Under the pieces are notes generated by a model. It saw only the letters and a list, made by a program, of their open reading frames with translations, ran no database searches and was not told the DNA's origin. The position numbers were made by a program, and so were the translations under genes. 47,874 nt of DNA from Pseudomonadota bacterium. GTDB taxonomy: Bacteria; Myxococcota_A; Bradymonadia; Bradymonadales; GCA-2716585. Of the stretch, positions 23,419-32,087 are shown in pieces. The stretch lies in contig SYOX01000364.1 in assembly GCA_005804885.1 (NCBI GenBank), positions 1-47,874 on the forward strand, given 5' to 3'. Position 1 is the first letter of the stretch, and each line of letters opens with the position of its first letter.

Positions 23419-25407
23419 TCAACCCTGACGTTGGACGTGGAGGCGCCGCAGGGCCGGGGTCATGATCTCCTGGATCAAGCTCTCGTAGGACATCCCGATG
23501 GAGTTGGCGATGAGGCACAGGTCCGACCAGCCCGGGGTCAGCCCTGGCAGCGGGTTGCACTCGATGAAGTGCGGGATGCCGCGGGCGTCGCAGCGCAGGT
23601 CGATCCGGGCGACGTCGCGGCAGCCGAGCGTCTCGAAGCAATCCAGGGCCGTCTGGAGCAGGAGCTGGTTCAGCTCGGGGTCGACCTTGGCCGGCGTATC
23701 ATTGCGCACCGACAGGTCCGTCTCCTGCTTGTGGTCAAAGGAGTAGACCGGCAGCTCTCCGGCGCCGGCCAGGAAGACGATCTCCATCGCCGGCAGCGCC
23801 CGAGGCTCCGTCTCCCCGAGCACCGCGATGGTGAACTCGCGGCCGGTCAAGAAGCCCTCGACGAGCATCGGCTGCGTGTAGCGGCCCGCCAGATCGCGGA
23901 CGCAGGTGCGCAGCTCCTCCTCGGTGCGCACGACGCTGCGCGGCGAGACGCCCTTGGAGCTGCCCTCGGCGTTGGGCTTGACGATGGCCGGGAAGGGGAA
24001 GCCCTCCGGCAGCGGCTCGTCGCCGGTCCGCATCAGCAGGAAGGGCGCGGTGGGGATGCCGGCCTCGCGCACGAGCCGCTTGGCCAGCGCCTTGTCGAGC
24101 GTGATGGCCAGCGTCGCGGGGTCCGAGCCCGTGTACTCGATGCCGAGCAACTCCAGCATCGCCGGGATCTGCGCCTCGCGGTTTCGCCCGCTGAGGCCCT
24201 CGGCGATGTTGAAGACCATGTCGATGCCGCTGGCCGGCAGGATCGTCATCAGCTCTGCGGTGGCCTCCAGCTCGACGACCTCGTGGCCAGCGCGCTCGAT
24301 CGCGGCTCTGACCGCCGCCACCGTCGAGGGCGAGTCGTACTCGGCCTCGCGGTCGTCGCCCCCGGCCGGGTTGACGCGCTTGAGGTTGTAGGTCAACCCC
24401 ACCTTGTACCCGGCCGCCGTGGACGTCGACGCCCGATCGACGCCCTGACGGACGCAAGCGCTCTCGATGATGCGATCCAGCACCGACTTGACCGTCGTGA
24501 ACCCCTTGAGCGCGGCGCACGCGTAGATCGACGCGCCCGGCTCCAGCGAGGGCAGCGCGTTGGCCTCGATGAAGAAGACCTGGCCGGTCGGCGTCACGCG
24601 GAAGTCCACTCGCCCCATGTCCCGCAGGCCGAGCACCTCTACGACCCGCCGGGTGTAGGCGCAGGCCGCCTCGGCGCTCGCCGCCGGGATCTGGGCCGGC
24701 ACCTGGACATGGACCGATTGGCTCTCTTTGTTCTTGAGCTTGTAGTCGTAGATCGAGTAGGCCCGATCTCCGGCGTCGAAGACGTAGGAGGCCGCGTCGA
24801 GCACCCCGCCGCCTGCCTCCAGGTAGGGCACCGTCACGTCCACGCCCTCGACGAACTCCTCGACGATCAGCCCGCTTTCGAATTGCGCCAGCAGCGCCTC
24901 GACGACCTCGCCCAGCTGCTCTCTGTCGACCACCACCGATTCCTGGGTCACCCCCTTGGAGCTGCCCTCGAAGTTCGGCTTGACGATCACGGGCATCTGA
25001 AGCTCCTCGAAGGAGGGCCTGATGTTCGCGTCGACGAAGAGCGATTTGGGCGAGGGCACGCCGTAGGCCCCCACCATGCGCTTGGTCGCCTGCTTGTCCA
25101 GCGCCACGGCGCACGCGTAGGCGTCCGAGCCCGTAAAGGGCAGCCGGAGCTGCTCAAAGAGCGCCGGATAGAAGGCCTCCCTGTAGCGCCCGTGCTCCCC
25201 CTCGGCGGTGTTGAACACCAGAGAGGGCCTCAGCGACTCCAGCCGCGCCACGAGCCGCGAGGCTGGCCCTGAGACGTCGATCAGGTGGACCTCGTGCCCC
25301 AGCCCTTCGAGCGCCGCTGCGATGGCCTGGACTGTCTCAGCGGTGTCAAATTCGGCCTCTTCGACCGTGTCGTGGAGCTTGAAGTTGTGCGTAAAGGCGA
25401 TGCGCAT
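23419..25407 (-). CDS. Tandem ATP-grasp ligase, two Ddl-like domains
   Basis: 662 residues from ATG 25407 (AAGGAG upstream). Two complete D-Ala-D-Ala-ligase-like ATP-grasp units lie in tandem, about 1-315 and 325-662. Each has its own pre-ATP-grasp domain (IAFTHNFK; VGLTYNLK), FNTAEG/FNIAEG, GSD, VKPN-EGSSKGV and a metal-binding E-x-N (FFIEANALP; HFIECNPLP). Both halves look catalytically complete. The family makes amide bonds between amino acids using ATP. The pairing with an S58 peptidase downstream suggests synthesis and turnover, or proofreading, of a small peptide or wall precursor. A standard Ddl is single-unit and about 320 residues. Confidence 0.88.
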   Translation of the reverse strand: MRIAFTHNFKLHDTVEEAEFDTAETVQAIAAALEGLGHEVHLIDVSGPASRLVARLESLRPSLVFNTAEGEHGRYREAFYPALFEQLRLPFTGSDAYACAVALDKQATKRMVGAYGVPSPKSLFVDANIRPSFEELQMPVIVKPNFEGSSKGVTQESVVVDREQLGEVVEALLAQFESGLIVEEFVEGVDVTVPYLEAGGGVLDAASYVFDAGDRAYSIYDYKLKNKESQSVHVQVPAQIPAASAEAACAYTRRVVEVLGLRDMGRVDFRVTPTGQVFFIEANALPSLEPGASIYACAALKGFTTVKSVLDRIIESACVRQGVDRASTSTAAGYKVGLTYNLKRVNPAGGDDREAEYDSPSTVAAVRAAIERAGHEVVELEATAELMTILPASGIDMVFNIAEGLSGRNREAQIPAMLELLGIEYTGSDPATLAITLDKALAKRLVREAGIPTAPFLLMRTGDEPLPEGFPFPAIVKPNAEGSSKGVSPRSVVRTEEELRTCVRDLAGRYTQPMLVEGFLTGREFTIAVLGETEPRALPAMEIVFLAGAGELPVYSFDHKQETDLSVRNDTPAKVDPELNQLLLQTALDCFETLGCRDVARIDLRCDARGIPHFIECNPLPGLTPGWSDLCLIANSIGMSYESLIQEIMTPALRRLHVQRQG

Positions 25408-25521
25408 TGGGGGTTGTCTCCTTCTTATCGTGGACCGCCGGCAAGGGCGCCCAACGACACGCGGCGATCTCAAGGATCCCCTCATCGTTGAGCGCCGGCA
25501 TGATACACGTTGAGTCTGGAC

Positions 25522-26268
25522 ATGCGATCACTTTCACCCCAGGCTAGGGCGCCAGGGGCATTTTTTCAGGCCCAGGCCCCTCGATCCAGCCTCGGAGACC
25601 GCGCGGTGCTCAAGCTCGAAGACATCGAGGTCGTCTTCTCCGATCCCGGCGGCGCCCCCTTCACCGCCCTCTCCGTCCCCGAGCTGCGCGTCGAGGCCGG
25701 CGAGCAGCTCTGCATCCGAGGCCGATCCGGCTCCGGCAAGACCACCCTCCTGAACGTCATCGCCGGCATCATCCGCCCCCGGCGCGGTCGCGTCCAATTC
25801 GGCCAGCGCGACCTCGCCGCGATTTCAGAGGCCGAGCGGGACCGCTTCAGGGCCGCCAACGTCGGCTTCGTCTTCCAGACCTTCAACCTCCTGAACAACC
25901 TCTCGGCCCTGGAGAACGTCGCGCTGGCCCACACCCTGGCCGGCGGCCGCAGCGCCGAGGCCCGCGCCCGCGCCGCCGATCTGCTCCAGACCGTCGGCCT
26001 GGGCGACCGCCGCCGCGCGCGCCCAGAGCGCCTCTCCGTCGGCGAGCGACAGCGCGTCGCCCTCGCCCGAGCCCTCGTCAACCGACCCGCCCTCGTCCTG
26101 GCCGACGAGCCGACCGCCAACCTCGACCCCCGACGCGGCCGCGAGGCCCTCGATCTCCTCCAGCAGATCTGCGCCCAGGCCGACAGCGCCCTCCTGCTCG
26201 TCACCCACGACCCCGAGGTCGAGGCCCGCTTCGCGCGCGTCGTCTCCATGGAGGCCCTCTCGCGATGA
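25522..26268 (+). CDS. ABC transporter ATP-binding protein, LolD/MacB type
   Basis: 248 residues from ATG 25522 (a TTG 12 bases upstream is possible). Walker A G67RSGSGKTT75, Q-loop VFQTFNLL, signature LSVGERQRVALARAL, Walker B ALVLADEPTANLD and the switch histidine in VTHDPEVE are all intact. The sequence class is that of LolD, MacB and FtsE-type ATPases, which drive mechanotransmission rather than channel transport. An FtsX-type permease gene follows, separated by a 24-codon bridging frame, then a DUF3299 gene. Divergent from the ATP-grasp operon (114 bp between starts). Confidence 0.93.
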   Translation: MRSLSPQARAPGAFFQAQAPRSSLGDRAVLKLEDIEVVFSDPGGAPFTALSVPELRVEAGEQLCIRGRSGSGKTTLLNVIAGIIRPRRGRVQFGQRDLAAISEAERDRFRAANVGFVFQTFNLLNNLSALENVALAHTLAGGRSAEARARAADLLQTVGLGDRRRARPERLSVGERQRVALARALVNRPALVLADEPTANLDPRRGREALDLLQQICAQADSALLLVTHDPEVEARFARVVSMEALSR

Positions 26269-26339
26269 ACCCCCGATCACACCCCGCACCCCAGGGCGAC
26301 CGATCGCGGCGGGCTCCGCCGCCGCTGAGGCCGCGATGA
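26265..26339 (+). CDS. Possible 24-aa bridging mini-ORF
   Basis: The ATP-binding gene ends in ATGA (26265-26268) and the permease starts in ATGA (26336-26339). The frame opened by the first ATG runs without stops to the TGA of the second junction. The peptide is Pro/Arg-rich and unlikely to have a function itself; it may carry ribosomes across the gap. See also 27598-27663. Confidence 0.25.
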   Translation: MNPRSHPAPQGDRSRRAPPPLRPR

Positions 26340-27601
26340 ACCGCTGGGCGCTGATCCTCCGCAACCTCTCGGGCCGACCCCTGGCCTCGTCGCTGACCTC
26401 CTCCAGCGTGGCACTGGGCGTCATGCTCGTGTGCGCGATCCTGCTGCTGCGCGCCGAGCTCGAGCGCCGCTTCGAACCCAGCCGCGGCGTCGGGCTCGTC
26501 GTCGGCGCCCCCGGCTCCTCCCTCCAGCTCGTCCTCAACGCCATCTACCACCTCGAGCAGAGCCCCGGCCTGCTCCCCTTCGAAGTCTTCGAAGAGCTCG
26601 ACCGACACCCCTCCACCCGGCTCGCCGTCCCCTACGCCCTCGGCGACTCCTTCCGCGGCTTCCGCGTCGTCGGCACCACCGAGGCCGCCTTCGACCCACG
26701 CTTCCCCCTGCCCCCCGCCGAGACGGCCAAGGGCAAGTTCGCCTCCGGCGGCCCCTTTATCGTCGATCCCCGCGCCCTCCAGTCTGCCCTGGCCCTCGAG
26801 CCCGCACCCCCCGAGGGCGCGCGGCGCCAGGCCGTCGTGGGCGCCGAGGTGGCCGCCGCGCTGGCCCTGCGCCCCGGCGACAAGATCGAGCCCACCCACG
26901 GCCTCGACAGCCTCCACGCCCACGCCCAGGCCGCGCTGTGGGAGATCACCGGGATCCTCAAGCCCACCGGCACGCCCCTGGACGCCGTCGTCTTCATCAA
27001 CCTCGACTCCTTCTACCGCATCCCCGAGCACGCCGCCGCGCCCAAGCCCGGTCAGGACGGCCGCCCCGGGCTGTCGGCGGTCCTCCTGGTGCCCCGCGGG
27101 GGCATGCACAAGGCCCTGCTGCTGGGCAGCCTGCGCAACCGCCCCGAGCTTCAGGTCGCCTCCGTCGAGCGCGAGGTCCGCCGCCTGATGGCCGTCGTCG
27201 GCCGCGTCGATCTCCTCTTCCTGTGGATCGCGGCGCTGGTCGTGGTCGTCGGGCTGCTCTCCGTCATGGTCGCGATCTACAACACCATGAACGAGCGGCG
27301 CGGCGAGATCGCGATCCTGCGGGCCCTCGGCGCGCGGCGGCGCTTCGTCGTGGCCGTCGTCGTCGGAGAGGCCGCCGCGCTGGCCGCCTCCGGCGCGCTG
27401 GCCGGCCTCCTGCTCGGGCACCTGCTCGTCTTCCTGGTCGCCGATCAGGTCACGGCGGCGGCCGGCTTCGCCCCCGACCCCCTGCGCCTCCTGCCCGCCG
27501 AACCCCTCCTGCTCGTCGGCGTCACCCTCTGCGGGGCGCTCGCCGGGCTCGCGCCGGCCTGGCGCGCCTACCGCACCGACGCCGCCGCGAACCTCCGATG
27601 A
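26336..27601 (+). CDS. ABC transporter permease, FtsX/MacB-like
   Basis: 421 residues. One N-terminal transmembrane helix (~20-39), a large extracytoplasmic domain (~40-290), and three C-terminal helices at ~295-315, 340-368 and 391-410. This is the FtsX-family topology (four helices), and NTMNERRGEIAILRALGARR is the family's coupling region. Partners are the ATPase upstream and the DUF3299 protein downstream. An FtsX-type transporter with a DUF3299 protein resembles the zinc-regulated zrg operons of Vibrio as I recall them; substrate not established here. Confidence 0.9.
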   Translation: MNRWALILRNLSGRPLASSLTSSSVALGVMLVCAILLLRAELERRFEPSRGVGLVVGAPGSSLQLVLNAIYHLEQSPGLLPFEVFEELDRHPSTRLAVPYALGDSFRGFRVVGTTEAAFDPRFPLPPAETAKGKFASGGPFIVDPRALQSALALEPAPPEGARRQAVVGAEVAAALALRPGDKIEPTHGLDSLHAHAQAALWEITGILKPTGTPLDAVVFINLDSFYRIPEHAAAPKPGQDGRPGLSAVLLVPRGGMHKALLLGSLRNRPELQVASVEREVRRLMAVVGRVDLLFLWIAALVVVVGLLSVMVAIYNTMNERRGEIAILRALGARRRFVVAVVVGEAAALAASGALAGLLLGHLLVFLVADQVTAAAGFAPDPLRLLPAEPLLLVGVTLCGALAGLAPAWRAYRTDAAANLR

Positions 27602-27663
27602 CCCCTCCGCTGTCCAGCCGCGCCCTCTGCACCCCGAACCCACCCCAGGAGGTGATCCCATGA
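27598..27663 (+). CDS. Possible 21-aa bridging mini-ORF
   Basis: Same arrangement as 26265-26339: it starts at the ATGA of the permease stop and ends in the ATGA of the DUF3299 gene start. The strong ribosome site of the next gene lies inside it. Possibly translational coupling; possibly chance in a GC-rich sequence. Confidence 0.25.
   Translation: MTPPLSSRALCTPNPPQEVIP
27647..27657 (+). promoter_or_regulatory. Unusually long Shine-Dalgarno sequence
   Basis: AGGAGGTGATC is complementary to eleven bases of the usual 16S rRNA 3' end. The AGGAGG core is seven bases before ATG 27660. It is the strongest ribosome site noticed in the window and fixes the start of the DUF3299 gene. Confidence 0.7.
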
Positions 27664-28553
27664 AGCGCCCCCTGACGATCGCCGCCGCGATCTCCTGCGC
27701 CTTCGTGCTCGCGCTCGCGCTGTCCTACGCCATCCTTAAAAATCAAGGCGACACCCACAGTTACAGTGCCGCCAGAGTTTTCAAGGCCCCTCGCCAGGGC
27801 TCCCCTGGCCCCCTGGGGGCTGGGGGATCGTCGCCGGGATCGGGACAGGAGGATGGCCCCTCGGATGCGGTGGTCGAGGCGCTCCACGGGGTCTTGAGCG
27901 GCGTGCGAGAGGGTCGCCGCGAGGCGGCCGACAGAGCGGCCTACGTGTCGGCGCTGGAGGAGGCGCTGGCCTCGGAGAGCATGGGGAAGCCGTCGACCCG
28001 GCTGATCGCCTCGGAGGAGGCCGTGGACGCGATCTTGAAGGCCGACGCGGGCCGCCCCCTGGCGGGGGCGCGCGAGGATCTGGTCTGGAGGCTCGCGGAG
28101 GGCTTCGCGCGCGACATCACCGCGCGGCTGGACGGCGGAGCGTTCTTCACGTCGCTCAAGAAATTGCCCGAGGTCAAGGCGCCCAGGGGCTACGCGGTCG
28201 CATCCTGGGAGGTGCTCAAGGGCTACGAGCACGTGCCGGGGGTGGCGCCGCCGGCGGAGGTCCTGGCGCTCGACGGCGCGAAGGTGGCGATCAACGGCTA
28301 CATGGTGCCGCTGGGCGAGGAGGAGCGCTCCAGGTCTTTCTTGATCGTGTCGTCGCTGTGGGATTGCTGCTTCGGGGCTGCGCCGAAGATCAACCACGGG
28401 ATCGTGGTGGAGGTGGTCGGAGAGGGGGTCAAGCCGACGGACTTCCCGGTCATGGCGGCGGGTCGGCTGTCGGTGGGGGAGGAGCGGGAGGATGGGGAGG
28501 TGGTGAGCGTCTACGGGCTGTCGGCCGAGGTCGTGGAGGTGCTCCGGCCTTGA
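27660..28553 (+). CDS. DUF3299 protein, ABC-transporter partner
   Basis: 297 residues. N-terminal hydrophobic segment (~5-27) is an uncleaved anchor or signal. A Gly/Pro/Ser-rich and helical linker follows. The C-terminal ~100 residues match DUF3299: VAINGYMVPLGEEER, then FLIVSSLWDCCFGAAPKIN and a closing beta strand. The two adjacent Cys in LWDCCFG could bind metal. Predicted periplasmic, working with the ABC transporter encoded upstream. It ends three bases from the convergent GST gene, with no terminator between. Confidence 0.8.
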   Translation: MKRPLTIAAAISCAFVLALALSYAILKNQGDTHSYSAARVFKAPRQGSPGPLGAGGSSPGSGQEDGPSDAVVEALHGVLSGVREGRREAADRAAYVSALEEALASESMGKPSTRLIASEEAVDAILKADAGRPLAGAREDLVWRLAEGFARDITARLDGGAFFTSLKKLPEVKAPRGYAVASWEVLKGYEHVPGVAPPAEVLALDGAKVAINGYMVPLGEEERSRSFLIVSSLWDCCFGAAPKINHGIVVEVVGEGVKPTDFPVMAAGRLSVGEEREDGEVVSVYGLSAEVVEVLRP

Positions 28554-28556
28554 GGG

Positions 28557-29189
28557 TCAGCCCTGGGGGGCGGTGCTCATGATGGCGTCGTTCTTGATGA
28601 TCTGGCCGGCGTAGCGCCCCAGGTTCGGCAGCTCTTCGAGCAGCGCCTTGCCCTCGGGGAAGCGGGAGACGCCGAGCAGCAGCGGCGCGAAGAAGTAGTC
28701 GGCCAGCGTGGGGGCGTCGGAGGCGAGCCAGGCGCTGTCGGCCAGGGCGTCGTTGAGGACGGCCAGGGTGTGTCGCAGGTCGGGGAGGGTCTTCTCGATG
28801 CGGGCGGTGTCGGGCGCGCCGTCCGGGGTGCGGGGGAAGATGTAGGCGAAGATGTAGCCGGGGACGGCCTGGTTGTAGAGGTAGCTGTCGATGACGCTGA
28901 TCCACTGCTCCATGCGGGCGCGGGCCTTGGGGTCGGCGGGCTGGAGGGCGGGGCCGTCGAAGACCTCGTCGACGTAGCGGGCGATGGCGAGGGTCTCGTA
29001 GAGGGTGAAGTCCCCGTGGGAGAAGGCCGGGACCTTGCCGAAGGGGTGCCGGGCGAGGTGCTCGGGGGCCTTGTGGGCGGGGGGCATGATGGCCTGGAAG
29101 TCGACGTCGATGCCCTTGGCGGCGCAGATGGCGCGGGCGGTCCAGGTGTAGCTGCTGGGGGGGAAGCCGTGGAGGGTGACTTGAGCCAT
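28557..29189 (-). CDS. Glutathione S-transferase family protein
   Basis: 210 residues. N-terminal thioredoxin-like GST domain (1-80) with PPSSYTWTARAI at the start of helix 1, HPFGKVPAF (the cis-Pro strand) and YETLAIARYVDE, where Glu-Thr replaces the usual Glu-Ser of the glutathione site. C-terminal all-helical domain (90-205) with APTLADYFFAPLL, the conserved N-capping/hydrophobic-staple region. Cytosolic; substrate unknown. Confidence 0.88.
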   Translation of the reverse strand: MAQVTLHGFPPSSYTWTARAICAAKGIDVDFQAIMPPAHKAPEHLARHPFGKVPAFSHGDFTLYETLAIARYVDEVFDGPALQPADPKARARMEQWISVIDSYLYNQAVPGYIFAYIFPRTPDGAPDTARIEKTLPDLRHTLAVLNDALADSAWLASDAPTLADYFFAPLLLGVSRFPEGKALLEELPNLGRYAGQIIKNDAIMSTAPQG

Positions 29190-29272
29190 GGTGTCGCTCC
29201 TGATGTGGTGCGCGCCGCGCAGTTTATGGGTGTAAGTGGCTGTAGTGATTGATTTTTATTGTGCGGCGTGGG

Positions 29273-30622
29273 TCACCTGTCGGGCAGGTGGCTCCAGTCG
29301 ATGGGGGACTGTCCGTGGCTCTGGAGGGCCTCGTTGGTCTGTGAGAAGGGCTTTGAGCCGAAGAACTTCTTGGCGGACAGCGGTGAGGGGTGTGCGCACT
29401 CGATGACGGAGTGCCTCGTGCGGTCGATGATCTGGCCCTTCTTCTGGGCGTAGCCGCCCCAGAGGACGAAGACGATGTGCTCAGCGCGGTTGTTGAGGGT
29501 CTGGATGACGGCGTCGGTGAAGGTCTCCCAGCCCTGGTCCTTGTGGGAGTTGGCGCTGTGGGCGCGGACGGTCAGGACGGCGTTGAGCATCAGGACGCCC
29601 TGGCTGGCCCAGCCGCCGAGGAAGCCGTGCTTCGGGGCGGTGGCGCCCACGTCGGTCTTGAGCTCCTTGACCATGTTGGCCAGCGAGGGCGGGACCTTGA
29701 CGCCGGGCTTGACGGAGAAGGACAGGCCGTGGGCCTGGTCGTCGTCGTGGTAGGGGTCCTGGCCGAGGATGACGACCTTGACGGCGTCGAAGGCGGTCAT
29801 GGAGAAGGCGGAGAAGACCTCGTCCTCGGGGGGGAAGACCTGGTGTTCGGCGCGCTCCTGGTCGATGAAGGCCATCAGCTTCTTGAAGTAGGGCTTGTCG
29901 AACTCGGGGCCGAGGGCCTGGACCCAGGCGTCGAGATCGGGCTCGCTGGTCACGGGCGGGGGGAGCCTGGGGGGCCCTTCGGGGCGCGGGCCGTCGACCT
30001 CGACGCGGGGGCAGAGGTCGAGGTAGACGCAGTCGGCGCAGTCGGGGTTCTTGGCCGTGCAGGTGTAGCGGCCGTGCAGGACCATGGCGGGGCCGAAGAA
30101 GGTCCACTCGTCCTGGGGGACCAGCGCCATGAGGTCCTGCTCGATGGCCTCGGGGGTGGACTGCTTCGACAGGCCCATGCGCTGGCTGACGCGATGGACG
30201 TGGGTGTCGACGATGACGCCGGTGGGGTCGTTGAAGCAGCAGTTGAGCACGACGTTGGCGGTCTTGCGGGCCACGCCGCTGATCTTGACCATCTTGGCCA
30301 TGTCGCGCGGGATCTTGCCGCCGTGCTTGCTGACGAGGGCCTTGTTGATGGACAGGACGGCCTTGGTCTTCTGGCGGTAGAAGCCCGTGGGCTTGAGCTC
30401 CTCTTCAAGCTCGGCCGGATCGGCCTCGGCGAAGGACTTCGGGTCGGGGTACTTGACGAAGAGGGTCTTGGTGACCGCCCGGACGCGCTCGTCGGTGCAC
30501 TGGGCCGCCAGGGAGGTGGCCACGAGCATCTGCTCGGGGGTCTGCCAGTCAAGCTCGTAGGTGGCCTGGGGCCAACGGGCCTTGAGGCGCTCGATGATGG
30601 TCCCGATCTGATCCGCTGACAC
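29273..30622 (-). CDS. Fused endonuclease III - uracil-DNA glycosylase
   Basis: 449 residues. Residues 1-208 are endonuclease III (Nth): HhH region KISGVARKTANVVLN with catalytic K120, D139 in IVDTHVHRV, and a 4Fe-4S loop C188-x6-C195-x2-C198-x5-C204. A Pro-rich linker (210-225) follows. Residues 228-449 are family-1 uracil-DNA glycosylase (Ung): G287QDPYH with catalytic D289, F302 in GLSFSV, N347 in LMLNAVLTV, and H411PSPLSA. All known catalytic residues of both enzymes are present, and one uninterrupted frame joins them. Nth removes oxidised pyrimidines and has AP-lyase activity, Ung removes uracil; together they could excise uracil and nick the resulting abasic site. Confidence 0.95.
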   Translation of the reverse strand: MSADQIGTIIERLKARWPQATYELDWQTPEQMLVATSLAAQCTDERVRAVTKTLFVKYPDPKSFAEADPAELEEELKPTGFYRQKTKAVLSINKALVSKHGGKIPRDMAKMVKISGVARKTANVVLNCCFNDPTGVIVDTHVHRVSQRMGLSKQSTPEAIEQDLMALVPQDEWTFFGPAMVLHGRYTCTAKNPDCADCVYLDLCPRVEVDGPRPEGPPRLPPPVTSEPDLDAWVQALGPEFDKPYFKKLMAFIDQERAEHQVFPPEDEVFSAFSMTAFDAVKVVILGQDPYHDDDQAHGLSFSVKPGVKVPPSLANMVKELKTDVGATAPKHGFLGGWASQGVLMLNAVLTVRAHSANSHKDQGWETFTDAVIQTLNNRAEHIVFVLWGGYAQKKGQIIDRTRHSVIECAHPSPLSAKKFFGSKPFSQTNEALQSHGQSPIDWSHLPDR

Positions 30623-30838
30623 GTGCGCTCCTCCTGTCCGGGGTGATGGGGGGCTGCCTTGTAGCGCCTCCTTCCTTGTCTCGCGACGGGTCAGTATCTT
30701 GCCAGATTTTCAGTGGTCTGGGAAGCCCCTTCCGACAAGGGCGAGGTCGTCGTCGGGGTCAGAGTGGCGATCTGGGGACCTTGAGCGATCGACGCCGACC
30801 CGTCGGCTCTGAGGGTCCGGAGCCAAGGCGCCGCGGAG

Positions 30839-32050
30839 TCAGGGGATGATCTTGTCGATCCAGCGCCACCCGAAGGCGCCCTCGTGGGTCACGAGGGTGA
30901 CGCGGTCGCCCACGGTGGTCATCGAGTAGAGATCCTCGTCGACGTTCAGGTCCGTGCGAGGGCCGTGGACGCCGGGGTCGAGGCTGAGGCGGTAGGTCGT
31001 GCTGTTCTTGCCCCGCGTGGCGCTCCTGTCCACGACCCGGGCCTCGACCAGGAGCGTGGGGGAGTCGTCCAGAAGGGCGTTGAGGCTGCTCGCCGCGGTG
31101 ATGGCGGTGGCCGGCAGGCCGACCGAGAGGCAGACGGCGGCCACGCAGAAGGTCGAGAAGGAGTTGGAGAAGCCGCGCATGGTCAGCATCAGGACGGGCA
31201 AGGCCAGCAGCCACAGGCCCGCGCCGATCAGGAAGCCCTCGCTCAGAGAGACGTCGCCAAGCGTCGGCCAGGTGTCTTTCGTGACCATGAAGAGGACGAA
31301 GCCGGCCAGGGAGAGCAGGGCCGCCGTCAGGGCGATCGACGTGGCGCGGGTCCAGATCTGGCCCGTGGTGCGCTCGACCTCGACGCTGGGCAGGCCCTCG
31401 GCGATGATCGAGAGCGCGTCGAGCTGCCCCTCGAAGGCGCCTTGTTGGAAGGCCCCTGGGACGGGCTTCGGGCTGGTGACCGAGACGGGCGCCTGGGCGG
31501 TGAAGAGGTCGACGGAGGTGTAGCCTGCGTCCAGCAGCCTCATGATCGCGGCGCGGGTGGTCGGTCGGCGCAGGATCTGGTGGATGACCTCCGGCGGCGC
31601 GTTGGTGTGGACGTAGACCGCCTTGTCGAAGTCGCCGTCGCCGGTCTGGAGCTCCCTGTTGAGCATCAGCCACTTGCCGACGCGGTTGCTCAGCCGCTCG
31701 CGGGTCAGCCGCATCGTCGGCAGGTGGGCGAGCCGGATGGGGCGCCCCCACGTCTCCTCGTCCATCGGCGTGAAGGCGCTCGGGTAGCCCTCCTCCGGCG
31801 GGTTGAGCGAGACGGTGAAGTGCGCGTGCTTGCCCAGGATATGCTTGACCGTGATCCGGCAGCGGCGGTGCTCCAGCCGCACGCTCCGCTCTCCCTCGTC
31901 GTGGCGGCCCTTGTGATGGCTTGCGATGTCCTGGAGCACGGAGTGGCCGAAGCCCGGCACGCCCTTGCGCCCGGCCAGGAAGACGATGAGGGCGGCGACG
32001 CCGATGACGACGGCGGCGATCGCGATGATCATGGCGGGGAGGAATGCCAT
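30839..32050 (-). CDS. Membrane protein of unknown function
   Basis: 403 residues. One N-terminal transmembrane helix (~5-26), a soluble basic region (~27-235) with a His-rich start (SHHKGRHDEGERSVRLEHRR), a cluster of three helices (~238-325) and a C-terminal soluble beta domain (~330-403, VEARVVDRSATRGKNSTTYR, VGDRVTLVTHEG). The last part is reminiscent of DUF3592-like extracytoplasmic domains. No enzyme motif found. It is followed, 37 bp away on the gene order, by the lipoprotein at 32088-33578. Confidence 0.55.
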   Translation of the reverse strand: MAFLPAMIIAIAAVVIGVAALIVFLAGRKGVPGFGHSVLQDIASHHKGRHDEGERSVRLEHRRCRITVKHILGKHAHFTVSLNPPEEGYPSAFTPMDEETWGRPIRLAHLPTMRLTRERLSNRVGKWLMLNRELQTGDGDFDKAVYVHTNAPPEVIHQILRRPTTRAAIMRLLDAGYTSVDLFTAQAPVSVTSPKPVPGAFQQGAFEGQLDALSIIAEGLPSVEVERTTGQIWTRATSIALTAALLSLAGFVLFMVTKDTWPTLGDVSLSEGFLIGAGLWLLALPVLMLTMRGFSNSFSTFCVAAVCLSVGLPATAITAASSLNALLDDSPTLLVEARVVDRSATRGKNSTTYRLSLDPGVHGPRTDLNVDEDLYSMTTVGDRVTLVTHEGAFGWRWIDKIIP

Positions 32051-32087
32051 CGAGACTCCAGATCGCGCGACGGGGCGCTCGCCCTTC

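Noticed and set aside
28530..28560. Terminator between the convergent DUF3299 and GST genes
   Set aside because: Only three bases separate the stops and no hairpin with a T run is present.
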